A stretch of 64,000 bases of DNA from positions 5,533,803-5,597,802 of the forward strand of contig NC_081332.1 in the NCBI RefSeq assembly GCF_022539665.2. Reading direction: 5' to 3'. Below, piece after piece: positions 1 through 30,736 of this stretch (its first letter is position 1; each line of letters starts with the position of its first letter). The notes under the pieces were generated by a model. It was not told where the DNA came from. It saw only the letters and a list, made by a program, of their open reading frames with translations, and did no database searches. Position numbers and translations under genes: made by a program. This stretch comes from Daphnia carinata (taxonomy: Eukaryota > Arthropoda > Branchiopoda > Diplostraca > Daphniidae).

Positions 1-60
1 CCGCACAGCTTTGTAGGTATCAGTTGGACGGTCATTTGATTGAAATTTATTCAAAGGAAA

Positions 61-994
61 ATGGTCGTAATGCGATCGTGCTGCTGTTGCAGTCCGCGTA
101 CAGGTAGTTTGTTAATCGCCACCCTATACATGGTAAACAAAGATTTCATTTTAGATGATGGTATACGTTTAACTTATTCATTTTATTTACTAGCTTTTCA
201 CTGGGTTTGTTTTGCTTGGGCTGAGTTTTCTACTGGCTTACTTCAATAAAAATTTTATACCGTTATTGGATTCCATCGTACGTGACGGGCCCGCCAACGA
301 CCTGTCAACCTCAAATATTACGAGTGAAACGCCGGGTGCGACGGGTAAAAACTATTAACCCAATAAATGCACGTACCATGTAATAAACTGTGTTCCATTG
401 TTGGTTTTGCAGCCATGCGTAACGTGATAATTGCGAGTATTGTACTCAATTCACTCTATTTTTTACTGTGTCTGCTCCTGTTCATTGGCGCGGTGAAGGT
501 CAGTATTGTCCATTCATGTGTTACGTTTTGGTTGCAGATTCAAACTTTCCAATCGTTTTCGCACGTAGGAATCTTGGCGTATGCTCATGTTGTGGACAGT
601 TGGCGAAGTTGTCAGACAGGCCCTGTTTTTCGCAGCATTCGTTTTCTTAGTCTGGTGTTTCTCAATCCTCGTCAGCAAGAAGCAAATGGATTGTAATACC
701 TAGCGAAATGATGTTACCCATTAGCACAAAATTTGATATAATTTTCTTTTACAGACGGTACTTCAATACTCATTTGCATCTTCATGCTTATCGTGATAGG
801 TAAATTTGCCTTACGATGATAAAAACGGTCTTGCTTTCTTTGTTTTGTTTATTTCATCGATTTTTACTTCCTGTGCAGCTTTGGCTTTTTATTTTTGGCT
901 TGGTGTTATCGCCGCGACGCAAGGATATCGTGAGCGAGAGCGGCACATTTCGCCCAAGGAAATGAAGCTAGCATATCCGCATAGCGACATATGA
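61..994 (+). CDS. Four-pass membrane protein, arthropod family of unknown function
   Basis: Six exons join in phase: 61-132, 194-344, 413-498, 569-692, 755-799 and 879-994, giving 197 aa. The start ATG at 61 opens with a Cys-rich MVVMRSCCCC-S-RTG stretch, which I recognise as typical of small arthropod tetraspan proteins of unknown function (DUF4728/DUF7027-like, from memory). Four hydrophobic segments are visible: about residues 16-42, then most of exon 3, the second half of exon 4, and exon 5 running into exon 6. A loop with two N-x-S/T-type sites lies between helices 1 and 2. The charged tail after helix 4 (YRERERHISPKEMK) is probably cytoplasmic. All introns are 45-80 bp except the 76-bp fifth and are GT-AG. 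Exon 4 has the weakest acceptor (cacgtag); an alternative acceptor at 539 would break the hydrophobic frame. The function is unknown; do not read this as a true tetraspanin. Confidence 0.82.
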
Positions 995-2120
995 ATCTGA
1001 TAAACAATTATCTTGTGTCATTGAGATTTTTTTTCATAGGTTTTTCTTCTTTTCTCAAGACTAAATCTCGGTTTTTGAGAAGCAGATCTGAAGGTTTAAA
1101 AATATTAAAAGAAATTCCATAGTCAGCGTCGGAAACCATGAATTTGATTTAATTATTATTTGTTTTACCTTAGCATTCCTCAAATATATGTTGTTGCCAT
1201 CCTTGTATGATATGTTAGAATGAAAAATTGATGTTGTCTCAGGTTATTTGGTTCATTTTTACTACCTTAAAGCACATTGGACAAAGTTCATATTACGGAA
1301 TCTGTGCTGTAATTCATTTTAGTTAATCGGATATTTACTGACCTTGTTGAAGAAAAACGGCTTTCACATGTTAGAAGGGTATTATGATTGTCTTTTAAGG
1401 GAGTGGTCTCAAAGGTTGCGGTTACATAACTGTGAAGGCTGAAAAACTACTTAATTTTTTTTTTTTTTGTGGTTAATGGCAAGTGGAAAATAAAAAAAAT
1501 CACAGGCTGAGATTACGTATCTTATACTTGTAGTTACTCCGGACGTTTCCGCCTACCACACGGACTTTAACCCATGTTCTCTCAGCCAAGAAAAATTTCT
1601 TCAAATACATTTTATGGTTCCTTTAGTCATTTGCAGTCCTCGTGTTGTTATGTTTTGTGTCTAAACGGCGATAAAAAGAAAATAACAGAGAGATAACAGT
1701 CAGCATATTTATAACTCTACATAATCAGGCGCCAAAAGTTTTTCTCGCCATTAATACTTTCAGTATAGTTGTGGCTTTTGGCGTACGACATTTTGCACGA
1801 AACAGTAAGAAAAATAGTTTAAAATATTCTACATTATTATTTCTAGTTGCCCTTTGGCATGTTCAAAAGATTTTAAAATCCATGCAGACAGCGCCATCAT
1901 CTCTGTTGAAGGTCTCATTTGTTTGTTTACAACTATTTTTTTCTTTGGTGGATGTGAATTTTCATTGCACACAATAAGCCAAAAAAAGGCCTTCGGCAGT
2001 ACGTGCTTTCCGGTAATAGGTAACACTCGTCAGCATGAATCAACAATTTCTGTTACCAGTTCTAGGTATTTGTTAAAACTTCGTAATCGTAGACGAACTG
2101 TGGCCCCCAAAGGTTCAAAA
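995..2120. other. Intergenic region between the tetraspan gene and the dehydrogenase gene
   Basis: About 1.1 kb of AT-rich sequence with no convincing coding frame. It should hold the 3' end of the first gene and the promoter and 5' UTR of the dehydrogenase. The frame of the dehydrogenase stays open upstream of 2121 to about 1854, but that stretch looks non-coding in composition and resembles nothing in the family. Confidence 0.5.
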
Positions 2121-4082
2121 ATGGTGGATACGTTCCTGCTTCAAACCTTATCCAAGAGAAGAAACGTCGTAATGAGTTTAATTGGAGCTGCATTCTGTGC
2201 TGCTATGTAAACATTCATTCACTATTCACATGTTTTTCGTACTTGTAACTAGTTATGTTCTCCCTTGCAGGTACGAGTTCATTAGCATAAAGATATTGGG
2301 CATTTTTGGCATCTTATATGTTGCTTTCCATCTCAGTGATTTAATGACAAAATTGATTTACTACAATCTACCCAGACGATTGATTGACAACACCAATGAC
2401 AAAGCTGTAGTGATCACAGGTATGTAATCTAACACATTATGGCTCTATCAGCAACATGCTTGTTTACGGCCCCAATTTCAAAACTTACTTATCTGTGAAA
2501 TGGCTTGACTCAGGTTGTGACTCTGGATTTGGTAATGCACTTGCAATCAAATTAGATGGTATTGGGTTCAAAGTTTACGCGGGTTGTCTCGACGTGCGCG
2601 GGGAAGGCGCCCAAGAACTCAAGGCAAAGTGTTCTAGTCGGCTGCACCTGATCCCGCTAGATGTCACAAAAAATGATCAGGTTTTTGCCGCCACTCACCT
2701 GGTTGCTTCCACCTTAGAAGACAGAAGTAAGTCGTAACATTAAAACGTGTGAAGTGATCGAGTTAGTTTAATCACTGAAATTACTTGTTTGCTCATCAGA
2801 ATTATGGGCCGTGGTGAACAATGCCGGTGTTGCCTGTTCGTCTGAGATAGAGTGGTGTCCCATCAACATCTTCGAAAAAGTACACGACCCAAAACAAAAA
2901 TCAGTCGAAGAAAATCATGAATTAATATAATTGTAAACATAATGAAAGATGCTGGAAGTTAACACAGTAGGAACAGTTCGTGTAACGAAAGCTTTTCTAC
3001 CATTGCTGAGAGAATCTCAGGGTCGAATTGTGTGTGTTGCTTCCATGGCTGGTAATAAATATTTAATTTAGTATTTTCTACAATATTAAAGAAAATACCA
3101 TTTGTTTGTTGAAAATAGGTCGAGTTACCGTTCCAGGATTCACGCCGTACTCCATGTCAAAGTTCGCCGTTGTAGCATTCGCTGATGGACTGCGTCGTGA
3201 AATGCAGAAATGGGGCATCAGTGTTCATTGTATAGAGCCAAGTCTCTACAAGTAAAACTAGCCAAGTTTAAATGCATTATTAAAGATTCTTATTCTTTCC
3301 TTTATGTTTTATGTAATTCAGAACCAACATCTCTGTGCTGGAGCCACTGTACAACAGTTTAAAGAATTATTGGGATCAGTGTTCAGACGACGTTCAGTCG
3401 TCATACGGGAAAGAATATTATGAACATTTTAAGGTACATGATCAAAAAAGGAAAGCAGTGTACGCATTGGCGTAAACATTGAGTTTTTAGGAATCCCTAA
3501 GTCTCCATATGAGCCGAGCCAAACCTGAAAGAAAGATAACTGAAGTTGTGGACGACATGGTCGACGCAGTCGCTGGGACAGAGCCATTGGTATTATACAT
3601 CAAGGAATCCCTTAGCATTTTAATTTTCAAAAATTCGCAAATATTTTTTTTCTATTGGTAGCTGAGATACGTGCCAGCCATGGACGTACAGTTTCGTTCT
3701 CGTCTTTTGATTTCCATGCCGACTGAAATGCAAGATCACGTCCTTAATCAGTATGTACAAATTTTCAAAAATCAAACGTCACAGTAGCTAAACTTTTATG
3801 TATTTCGCAACAGGTATTCTCCAAAAATTCCTCCTGCAGCAGGTATTTGAAAAAAATCTCTCGATAAAACACGAAAAAAATTTAAATTTTGTTATTGCCC
3901 TTTCTTTTACAGTGGTCGCTAAAAGGAATATACTTCCCCCTCTAAAGAGCCCGTATGGAGGGCAGAAAAGGCCACCTCTCCAACGTCACATGTCAATGCC
4001 GATGAGGGAAAAGAACCTACCTGAAACCTTGCAAGAACAGGAAGAGAATGCTGAACCCGCCACAGCCTTTAATTTTTCTTAA
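2121..4082 (+). CDS. Membrane-anchored short-chain dehydrogenase/reductase, RDH / 17beta-HSD / BDH1 group
   Basis: Eleven exons join in phase: 2121-2206, 2271-2419, 2514-2726, 2800-2879, 2949-3051, 3119-3251, 3322-3433, 3491-3589, 3662-3750, 3814-3842 and 3913-4082, giving 420 aa. A hydrophobic N-terminal region (about residues 18-52) precedes the Rossmann fold. The nucleotide site is VITG-CDSGFG (residues 76-85), followed by NNAG (156-159), Asn181 in LEVNTVGT, Ser208 in VASMAG and Tyr221-x-x-x-Lys225 in YSMSK, so the full Asn-Ser-Tyr-Lys tetrad is present. TG-C-D-S-G-F-G is typical of the retinol dehydrogenase / 17beta-hydroxysteroid dehydrogenase / beta-hydroxybutyrate dehydrogenase branch, which uses NAD(P)(H) on retinoids, steroids or ketone bodies; the substrate cannot be read from the sequence. 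It is longer than the usual 310-340 aa because of a basic, Pro-rich C-terminal extension encoded by the last two exons. Fem1 lies convergently downstream. Confidence 0.85.
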
Positions 4083-4988
4083 ATCTTTTCAAGAGAAAAA
4101 GAATTACAACATTTCACACCTAGCGATGTTGTTTTTTTTTTCAAAAACATTTAACAAAAATTCATGATAATCCAACTTATTATCTCAGAAATTCCAATGT
4201 AATATGCAGTGTATTGCTAGAAAAAAAACTAATGTACAACGACAGGGTACAGGTCCTGCAGCAAAAGCAGACAAATGTACAAATCACATCCCAAATCCTT
4301 TTGTTGTGACTCGGAGCAGAAAGGGGGGGGGGGTAGCGAGACGCAGGGAAGCATCGGGGACCTTTGACAACGAGAACGTCAAAATGTTTCATTTTAAATG
4401 ATCTCTCGTTAACCTATGAATGATGGAAGTATCAAACGGCGCAAAAAAATTATATTCATTTCCTTCCCAAAAAGGCAACCAAAGGTATTCGTAACCCCTT
4501 AGCAACTATGAAGATAATTCAACTTGCAGAAAGATCAGAATCTCTTATTCTTTTTCTTTTTTTCTTCCCGTATATACCGTATAGCATTAAATTAAACCTT
4601 CCCCCTTTGCAAGAAAAAAAAAATTCCGCACGCAAGGGCGCACGCACGAAACGAGATAACGAAAGAGTTATTCGACAGGGCGTACACAAATCGACAAAAA
4701 AAAAATCAACAGAAACAAAAAAAAAAACCTACTCCAACTGCCGTTGCATCGTTTCAAGCCGCCAGTAAGGCGCTAGAAACGTCGAGGTAAAGAAAAAAAA
4801 TCTAAACTGAATAACAACCGGGAGAAATAGTCGAGGGGAGGGGGGGTATAGATCCCAAACGGAAGCCAACCAAAAAATGAAACAAAAGAGGGAAGGCCCT
4901 AAATGTTAGTGTCTTACACCTGCGGGAAGAAAATGAAAAATAACAGATGTTACCAACGTAAGCTGTTGCTGCTGGGTTAAAGACGGGA
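4083..4988. other. Convergent intergenic region (3' ends of the dehydrogenase and Fem1)
   Basis: About 0.9 kb between two stop codons facing each other, holding the 3' UTRs of both genes. It is A-rich with short homopolymers and a poly-G run near 4323-4332. I see no coding frame and no clear polyadenylation signal that I would commit to. Confidence 0.5.
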
Positions 4989-9302
<4,314 letters not shown>

Positions 9303-10922
9303 GAGGCTATTACTAATCAGCTCTTTGTTTCGCTTTTAATGTTGTTGTTGGCGAAATTCTACGCCATATTTTCTAGCTCGGCGATCTTCTTTTGTTTCAC
9401 AATGCAGTCGGTCGCCATGGATCGTCGTCGTTCGAGTTTCCTTGGTTGGGGGATACGAGTTCAAAGTCACCACATATGGGCATTGACGTCGTTGTTTCCA
9501 GACACTACGCCATGTAAAACGGGCTAGGATGTTCACTTGCACAATATTTCACCTTCACTTTTTCGGTTTGACGAATCCAAGCAGAGAAAACCTAGTCAAC
9601 AATTGGGTTGGTGATGATCTCGAGAGCTCATCCACGAGAATCGTATGACCCTGTACACAATGCAACAAGAAAAACTTTCTGCTGACGATACGGAGAATTT
9701 CGGAACACCGACAGTCCAGTTCCCGAATCGCTTCCTAGGTGTCTGCAGTTGATGATCAACTAGTCCACTAGAGGGGCACGATCGAGAGGCCTCAAATTTG
9801 TTGATTGATTCGATTTTTCAATATTTTCGCTTTTCGGTTCGAAAATACAAGGATGTTTGCATCTTCTTCGATTCATTGATTGTTTTAAAACTCATGCGAC
9901 TTTAAAACCTCATAGTTGTCAAAATGGGCACTAGATGACTTGCTAGTTCCCTTCCCCTGAATGCGTGATTTGTTCCGAGTTTAAACAAAGAGAAGCTTGG
10001 TGTGGTGTCGGCTAGGAATCATGGGATGATTCTCCCAACCCCAAAACCATTTCTCCCTATCCCCCTGCCGCCTTCGTATACACTAAAAGGAGGGGAAACG
10101 ACGCCGTCTGGTGTGTGTGTGGCGAAAGGGAAGGCCCGCTTGACAAAAAAAAAAACCAACATGGCGCTGGCTGTGTACAATCCACTAGGCTGCGTCCCTC
10201 TACGCTCCGTTTAAAACGATCGTTCCCGGCTAACGTTTACGTAAAACAAGTCCCTTTTAATTTCGTGTCTTGTTCAACATCAACGCTGTTCGTTGGTGAA
10301 AACATTTGATCCTCGTTTTGCGTTCTTTTGTAGAACACTTCGTGTTTTTCAACACCACCAAACAACAGTGTGTGGCTACAGGCCTCAAGATCCATCCGGT
10401 GTTGTACTAACTAGTCTCGTATCTCTTCAATTTCTTTATCCTGACTGATGCCCAATTCAAGAAGTGTTACGCCGTTGGTGAAAATTTTGAATTAAAAAAA
10501 AAACAACGAGAAGGTGTCGTGAAGTCGTGTCGTGGTTGTTTGTGTGTTGCGCCTGTGTGTGGTGTTTGCACGCGGACATGAGCCGAGAGAAACGTTCGTC
10601 TCGTGATAGTTGCTCATCAACACGCCGAGTTACGGTTCGGTGGGGGTTGAAATTGTGACAAATTTCGTCATCAGCCCAACAACCGATTAACCTGACGCCA
10701 ATGATCCGCTCCTGCCTCCTTTCTGTCTTTTGAACGTGTCGGACCAATTACACATTTTGAATGCACACAACGACGTAGACTTGAAAAAAAAGCAGCAGAA
10801 GGTGGAACAGAAAGAAAACGGTTGTTGGTGTGGATTTTTTTTTTTTTTTTTTTTTTTTTTGACTTGTTGTTTGACGACGCAGTTATTTTTACACCGTCAA
10901 GTTGGGCAGCAAAAAGAAGAAA
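9303..10922. promoter_or_regulatory. Shared upstream region of divergent Fem1 and gro1
   Basis: About 1.6 kb separates the Fem1 start codon (minus strand) from the gro1 start codon (plus strand), so it must contain both promoters and 5' UTRs. No core promoter element is clear enough to call. A run of 26 T at 10835-10860 sits 63 bp before the gro1 ATG. No coding frame is supported. Confidence 0.45.
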
Positions 10923-16094
<5,172 letters not shown>

Positions 16095-18542
16095 AATCTG
16101 ACCAAGCGTATTTCGAAGAGAACAATGACAAGCTGAAGAGAAGAAAGATAGAAAAAGATAAGCCATTATTTTTCTTTTTAAGTTATCAACAATTTTCAGT
16201 GAGAAGAAATTTCAACCCTCCGTCATACATATATATACGTATATATATATACAGTACTTTCTGTGTCGATTTGACTAATATTGAGTGTGAGAGGCCGCCA
16301 GGTGGAAACAAGTGGAACCCACCGGAAATCTTTACCTTTATACGTGTATTCGTCGCAGTGAAAACGACCCCCAACTCCTCTTTTTTTTTTGTCATTTCGT
16401 TATCTTGTTATTGTCCCCTCTTGAACGACGAACTAGGCCACTTGAAAATACGTTGGCCAAATCAAAGTGCTGGAAATCGGCAATCCATGCTCTCCACCCT
16501 AATAATACAAAAAGAAAATTGCAGTTCCTTGAACTTCCTACCCGATAAAAGGAGATTTCAACAAAAGAAAAGCCTCTAGCAGCTGAACAAGAGTGAAGGA
16601 AAAGGTTTACTTCGGAAAGAAAAAAAAAGATGAAACTTTTCCAGTGTACCTCATCAAAGACTCCCCCCTTCCCTGATTTTTTAAAATCCCTTTTATCCTT
16701 CAAACATTTCTAAACCCTTTCATCTTTTTTTTTCCCCTCTCCTTGTGTCTTGTCTTGATCCCGTCAGTGTGTGCAGCTGTGTAATGGAGTATCAGTGCGA
16801 ATCGAAGATGGATTCACTCTCTATATCTTGTGCGCGTGTGTGTGTGTGTCACTTGCGTTTGTTTTTTTTGGGCTGATTTCAGTTAGGATTCTCGTTAAAC
16901 AATACCCATATTTCTTTTTTTTTTGGTTTTCGTTTGGTTTAATCCCATTTTCATTGTAAACGAATCTTTTCAATTATTTGTTCATTCTTTTGTTTTCTTT
17001 CATTTCAAGAGATGTGGAGACACTTAATCCTACCTTTAAAACAAAGTTTAATGTGTCGATGAATTCGTCTCGTTTGATTTGAATTTTTCTGTGGTTCTTT
17101 TCTTCACTCTCCATTCAGATTTGTTTTAACCATATGTGCATTCATGTGGTGAGTGTCTATTAAAAAAAATTCAACATAAACACACAAAAAAAATCCTTTA
17201 CCCAAATCTTTTCTGGTGTTTCCATCCCATTTTTTCCACAATGTCCTATACCCACCAACATTCATTTTTTTTTTTTATTGCTGTGCGTTTTTGGATTCAA
17301 TTTTATTATAATTATATTATTTTGGTTCACGTGATGGCAGTAAAAGAAAAAAAAGAAACGACAAATAAAAGAAAACCAAATGTTGCGTAAATGCTGTTAG
17401 TGTCAATTGTTTCCGTTAGATGGCGTTTGCTGTTAGTTTTTTTCTTCAAACCAATTAGCGAGGGAACTCCCTCGTGCTTTTTTCCCCTTTCGTTATCTAT
17501 TCTATGCCGATGAAAGAAGAAAATGTCGGTTGAAAAAGCAAGTCTATCCACATGTATCTTATTTGACGTGAGCAGAACAGCGGGGAGAGAGAGAGAATGA
17601 ACCAGATAATCAAATCAACCCTCGGAAAAGGGGTTGGGTGTGCACAATAGAATACTATACTGCCGTGAAGAGGGGAAGGACAACCACTACATAAGCTGTA
17701 ACGAAATATTACAGTAGTATGGCACTGTGTAGTGTGTACTATGTGTATGTATGGGGTGCGAATGGATATGGGGATATACGGAAGGAAGGAGGGGTCGAGT
17801 TGCGGTTGTTTCATTCCCCCTCCCCTCTAGTCTTACACACTCCCGTCCGTTAGAAGAGGGGAGGGGAAGGGGGGGCCCGGTTTCATTATAGTCAGAGCTT
17901 AGATACGCGCGCATGTGTCGGAAGAGGGGGGGGGGGGGGTATACCAAAGTGTTTGTCAACGCTCGAGTGGATTTGTGTCCCCCCCCCCCTCCATTCCCCT
18001 AAAAATCTTCTCATCCTTCTCCTCCTCGTGCTGTAATTGAACTGGAAAAATTGACAGAAACAATTACTCTTCTGCTACTTTTGTGTTTCCTACCTCTATC
18101 ATTATTATACAGGTTATTCCCATTTTCAGTTCAATGAAAATCAAGTTTGAAATAATGAACTTTATCAATCATTTCAGAGCGGACAAAGTTCATTTTCGCC
18201 AAATCCACTTCGACGTTAATTAAAACGGTTCACGCAAAAAATTGATCGAAAGGGCGCCATTGTTTTTTTTTTGTAAAAAAACAAAAAAATAAAATGGTGC
18301 TGTTTTTACGGATGATCAGATAAAAAGGAGGAACGGTTCACATTGTAATATAAAAGAGCATTTGGCTGTGTGGTAGAGGATTCTAAAAAAAAAAAATCCA
18401 CCCTCTTCGAAATCCCCCTCTTCCGTTTCTTCGTTTTGTGTCCCCCCTCTCCTATTTTTCTACGATCTATTCGTCGCCTCCGTTCCCCTTCACACATGTA
18501 TAGACAAAAATCTAGTTTTTTTTTTCATCCTCTCCTCTTGTA

Positions 18543-18552
<10 letters not shown>

Positions 18553-18572
<20 letters not shown>
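18553..18572. repeat. (AT)10 microsatellite
   Basis: Uninterrupted alternating AT in the gro1-gro2 interval, flanked by A runs. Confidence 0.9.
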
Positions 18573-18573
<1 letters not shown>

Positions 18574-21110
18574 ATAAAAAGAAAGCAAGAAATAAAAAAA
18601 CTAAACCATGAACAAGAGAGATAAAATACCAGGTATATCCCCAAACGTGTCCAGGGTATGTAGCTAGCGCCACTCGATTTGCAACGGTTCCTGTGGGCCA
18701 TTGCGAGAAAAACAATCGGCCGTTCTTTTGTATTCGAATCTAATTGCATCGATACCTAGAAAAGAAAAGAATTTACACATTTAATTTTTTTTTCCCTTCT
18801 TTTGCGTTTGACCTCCGGTTTCCACCCCCACGACCTATTAACAAATTGACCAGGGTTAAAAGAGAAGAAAAAAAAAAACTAGAAAAGTCATAACTTTTTA
18901 TCATGCCAACCCTCCCTTCTTCCATATTGATCTTCTCTTGTGTTCTGGAACACGAGGGGGGAAAGAAAGTTTTTTTTTTTTGTTGGATATACCTGGGGTC
19001 AAAAATGGCCGTTGATCCTTTCTCTCCCTCTTTTTTTCCAAAAGAGAAGTATATCCTGGAATGTGTGAATGAACCCCCCTCGACTATACACAAAATAAAA
19101 GGTAATTCGATGCCTCTCGAAGGGGGAACAAGATGGCGAGTTCAAGGGTCATCCAACAACAAAAAAATGGAGGGGAGAAAATGTTTTTAGGGGGGAAAAG
19201 AAAAAAAAAATATTCTCCCCCTCACCAACGAAAAAAAAAATCTAATGTTTCTTGACGGTGCAGAAGATCTATGACGTCATGGAATGTGTATTTTTTCTTC
19301 TTCGTTTTTTGTTTTTTTTTTTCAGACGCCATCAGAGATGATTTGAGGAGGGCCAATGTTTGTGTGTGTGCTGAGACGGGCAACATTCCAAAGACGGCTA
19401 TGATGGTGTCGGAAACGTACGTTCTTATTTCAAAATCCAAAAAAAGAAAAGAATTAAACACACAAACACAATGTGTTTCCAGTAGAGGCTGTTGTTGTAC
19501 ACAGACTTTTCGGGGGCTACTACTATTACCTACTACTGTTAAGTTCTGTGTACCCAAAACCCACTGCAGAACACAACGAGACAAAAAGATAAAAAAAAAA
19601 AAGAAAAAAATGAAGGCCCGAGGCATGGTCTTGTCATTCCGAAAAGGATATTCGAATCCATCCAACAGCATCTTTTTTTTTCTTTGCTCTTCAAGGTCTT
19701 GCTTGTTATATATTACATGGAGATGAAAAAAAAATCGACAAAAGGATACCACCCACATTAAGAAAAAAAAAAGATGTAGAAAAATTAACTGACAAGCGTC
19801 TTGAATTTTTTTTTTTTTTTTTGGTCTAAGCGGCGGCGCCACCTGTGCAGACGCCACACACAAAAAAAAAAAAAAGAAAATGGTTTCCTTGATGCGACAT
19901 CGTCCCACTGCAACACACGCACGTACACACACACTCGTTTTTACTTACTCTATCGATTCATCTTTCTCACGTGATGGCTGCTGCTGCTGGTTTGCCTTTT
20001 GCCTGTCGGTCATGGCGTCGTCGGTCGGTTCGCCGAGGCGGCGGCAGCAGTTTTGTTCGGTTGTTTGTTTGAGAGCTTCTCTCTTTCCCCTCCCTATCCA
20101 CCCTCGCCAACCCTCCATTCTTGTTGTTGGACACCGTGACGAACAACAACACAACAACCCGTCCGCCCACTTTTTTTCTCTCTCTCTCTCCCTTTTTTCC
20201 CGCTTGATCACGATGTTTTAGAAGAAAACATTAAAAAAAAAGAAAAGAACAAGATTTTCTAAATGTTGTAAAAAAAAGAAATAAAAACATGTTTTTGGTT
20301 CTTTTTTTTTCTTTTGTTAAAAGAAAACATGTTTTTTTTCTTTTTGTTTAAAAAAAAGTACACCTTAAAAAACCGTTGAGGTAATTGAAATATGAAATGG
20401 AATTTCTTATTTTTTTTTCTTTTATCTGAATTTTTTATTTGTGTGCCCAAAAAAAGAATAGTAAATAAAGAGTTCCAGACGTCCGAGTGGCGCTACCAGT
20501 CACGTCTGTGTGCCCTTACACTACATAACAGCACAGAGTTTTATGTGCTGCCATAGGCTCGCCGGCTGGCTGCTCTACCCCCACTGGCTGTTCTAGCAAA
20601 TTGCTACGTTGCCAAGTAAATTTTTTTTGTGAAACCCTCCCTCCCTCCTTGCTCTCCCCACCTCTTGCCTTGCAGAGCGCGCGCTTCTCCAGTGGTTCCT
20701 GTTGCGAGGTAGAAGAGAGACGTTCGTGTTTTTCGTTCTCTCGACGGCATTTTTTTTTTTCCTTTCGTAATTCTCTACTGCGTTCCAGACTACGAACATT
20801 TCCTTTCCACATTTATGAAATATAAGTGTGTAGAAAAATCCGCCATTCGACAAACCAACTCGTGTCTGTGTTGCCATTTTTTCTGCGTCGTTTCGTCGAC
20901 TTGTCATGTGAAAAAAAAAAGTTTCTGCCTCCAACGGCTGCCATTTTGTTTGAGGCCTAAGAAGAATCGACGACATCGGGCCACGCACACCCAAAAAAGA
21001 AGTAAAAAACTAAACTCGTGAGGATTAAACCTTTTTTTGGGACAGTTTCTTTGTGTGTGTGTGTGAGTGTGTCTGTGTCTAGTGTGTGTGAGTGTGTATA
21101 ATATACCCAG

Positions 21111-21130
21111 TGTGTGTGTGTGTGTGTGTG
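21111..21130. repeat. (TG)10 microsatellite
   Basis: A perfect TG run about 370 bp upstream of the gro2 start codon, within a longer TG-rich stretch from about 21050. Confidence 0.9.
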
Positions 21131-21495
21131 GTGGCGCCCGAGTGGAAAGGAAGCCCCTGTATTCTATTTCCCTCCCCCCTACCCATTTCTTTTTTATTTT
21201 TTACAATGGCGGCGTGGAATTTGCCATCTTGAAAAGAAAAAAAGAAGTGGAAGAAAAAGCAACGGCGTGGTTACTGTTTAAAATGCTGTAGTGGAACATC
21301 TATATGCAACGGCACAATTCACTGTAATTTATACGGAACAGAAACTATCGATCGCGTTCAGTGTGTGTGTGATTGATCATTCATAGCATATTGAAAAGCA
21401 AAAAACAAAATCTGCATCTGCTGTATTTTCTGGGTTAGAAGGCAAAAGAAACTTGATCGATTTTGAAACTGAATCACTCATCGTCACATCGAGGG

Positions 21496-30736
<9,241 letters not shown>

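Larger units (their letters stand above)
16095..21495. other. Intergenic region between the two groucho genes
   Basis: About 5.4 kb holding the 3' UTR of gro1 and the promoter and 5' UTR of gro2. Possible poly(A) signals (AATAAA) occur near 17365 and 18286; neither is decisive. There are many A/T homopolymers, an (AT)10 and a (TG)10 repeat, and poly-G/poly-C runs near 17928 and 17980. A GGCGCCACCT motif (CTCF-like core, reverse strand) is at 19835-19844. Long antisense frames at 19222-19932 are products of poly-T and poly-A runs and are not genes. Confidence 0.5.

Noticed and set aside
539-568. Earlier acceptor (ttggttgcag) for exon 4 of the four-pass membrane protein
   Set aside because: It puts the exon in a frame that loses the third hydrophobic helix and cannot join exon 5; the acceptor at 568 gives a continuous membrane protein.
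19222-19932. 236-codon minus-strand frame between gro1 and gro2
   Set aside because: It is kept open by poly-A runs read as Phe on the other strand; there is no domain, and composition is that of the surrounding non-coding DNA.
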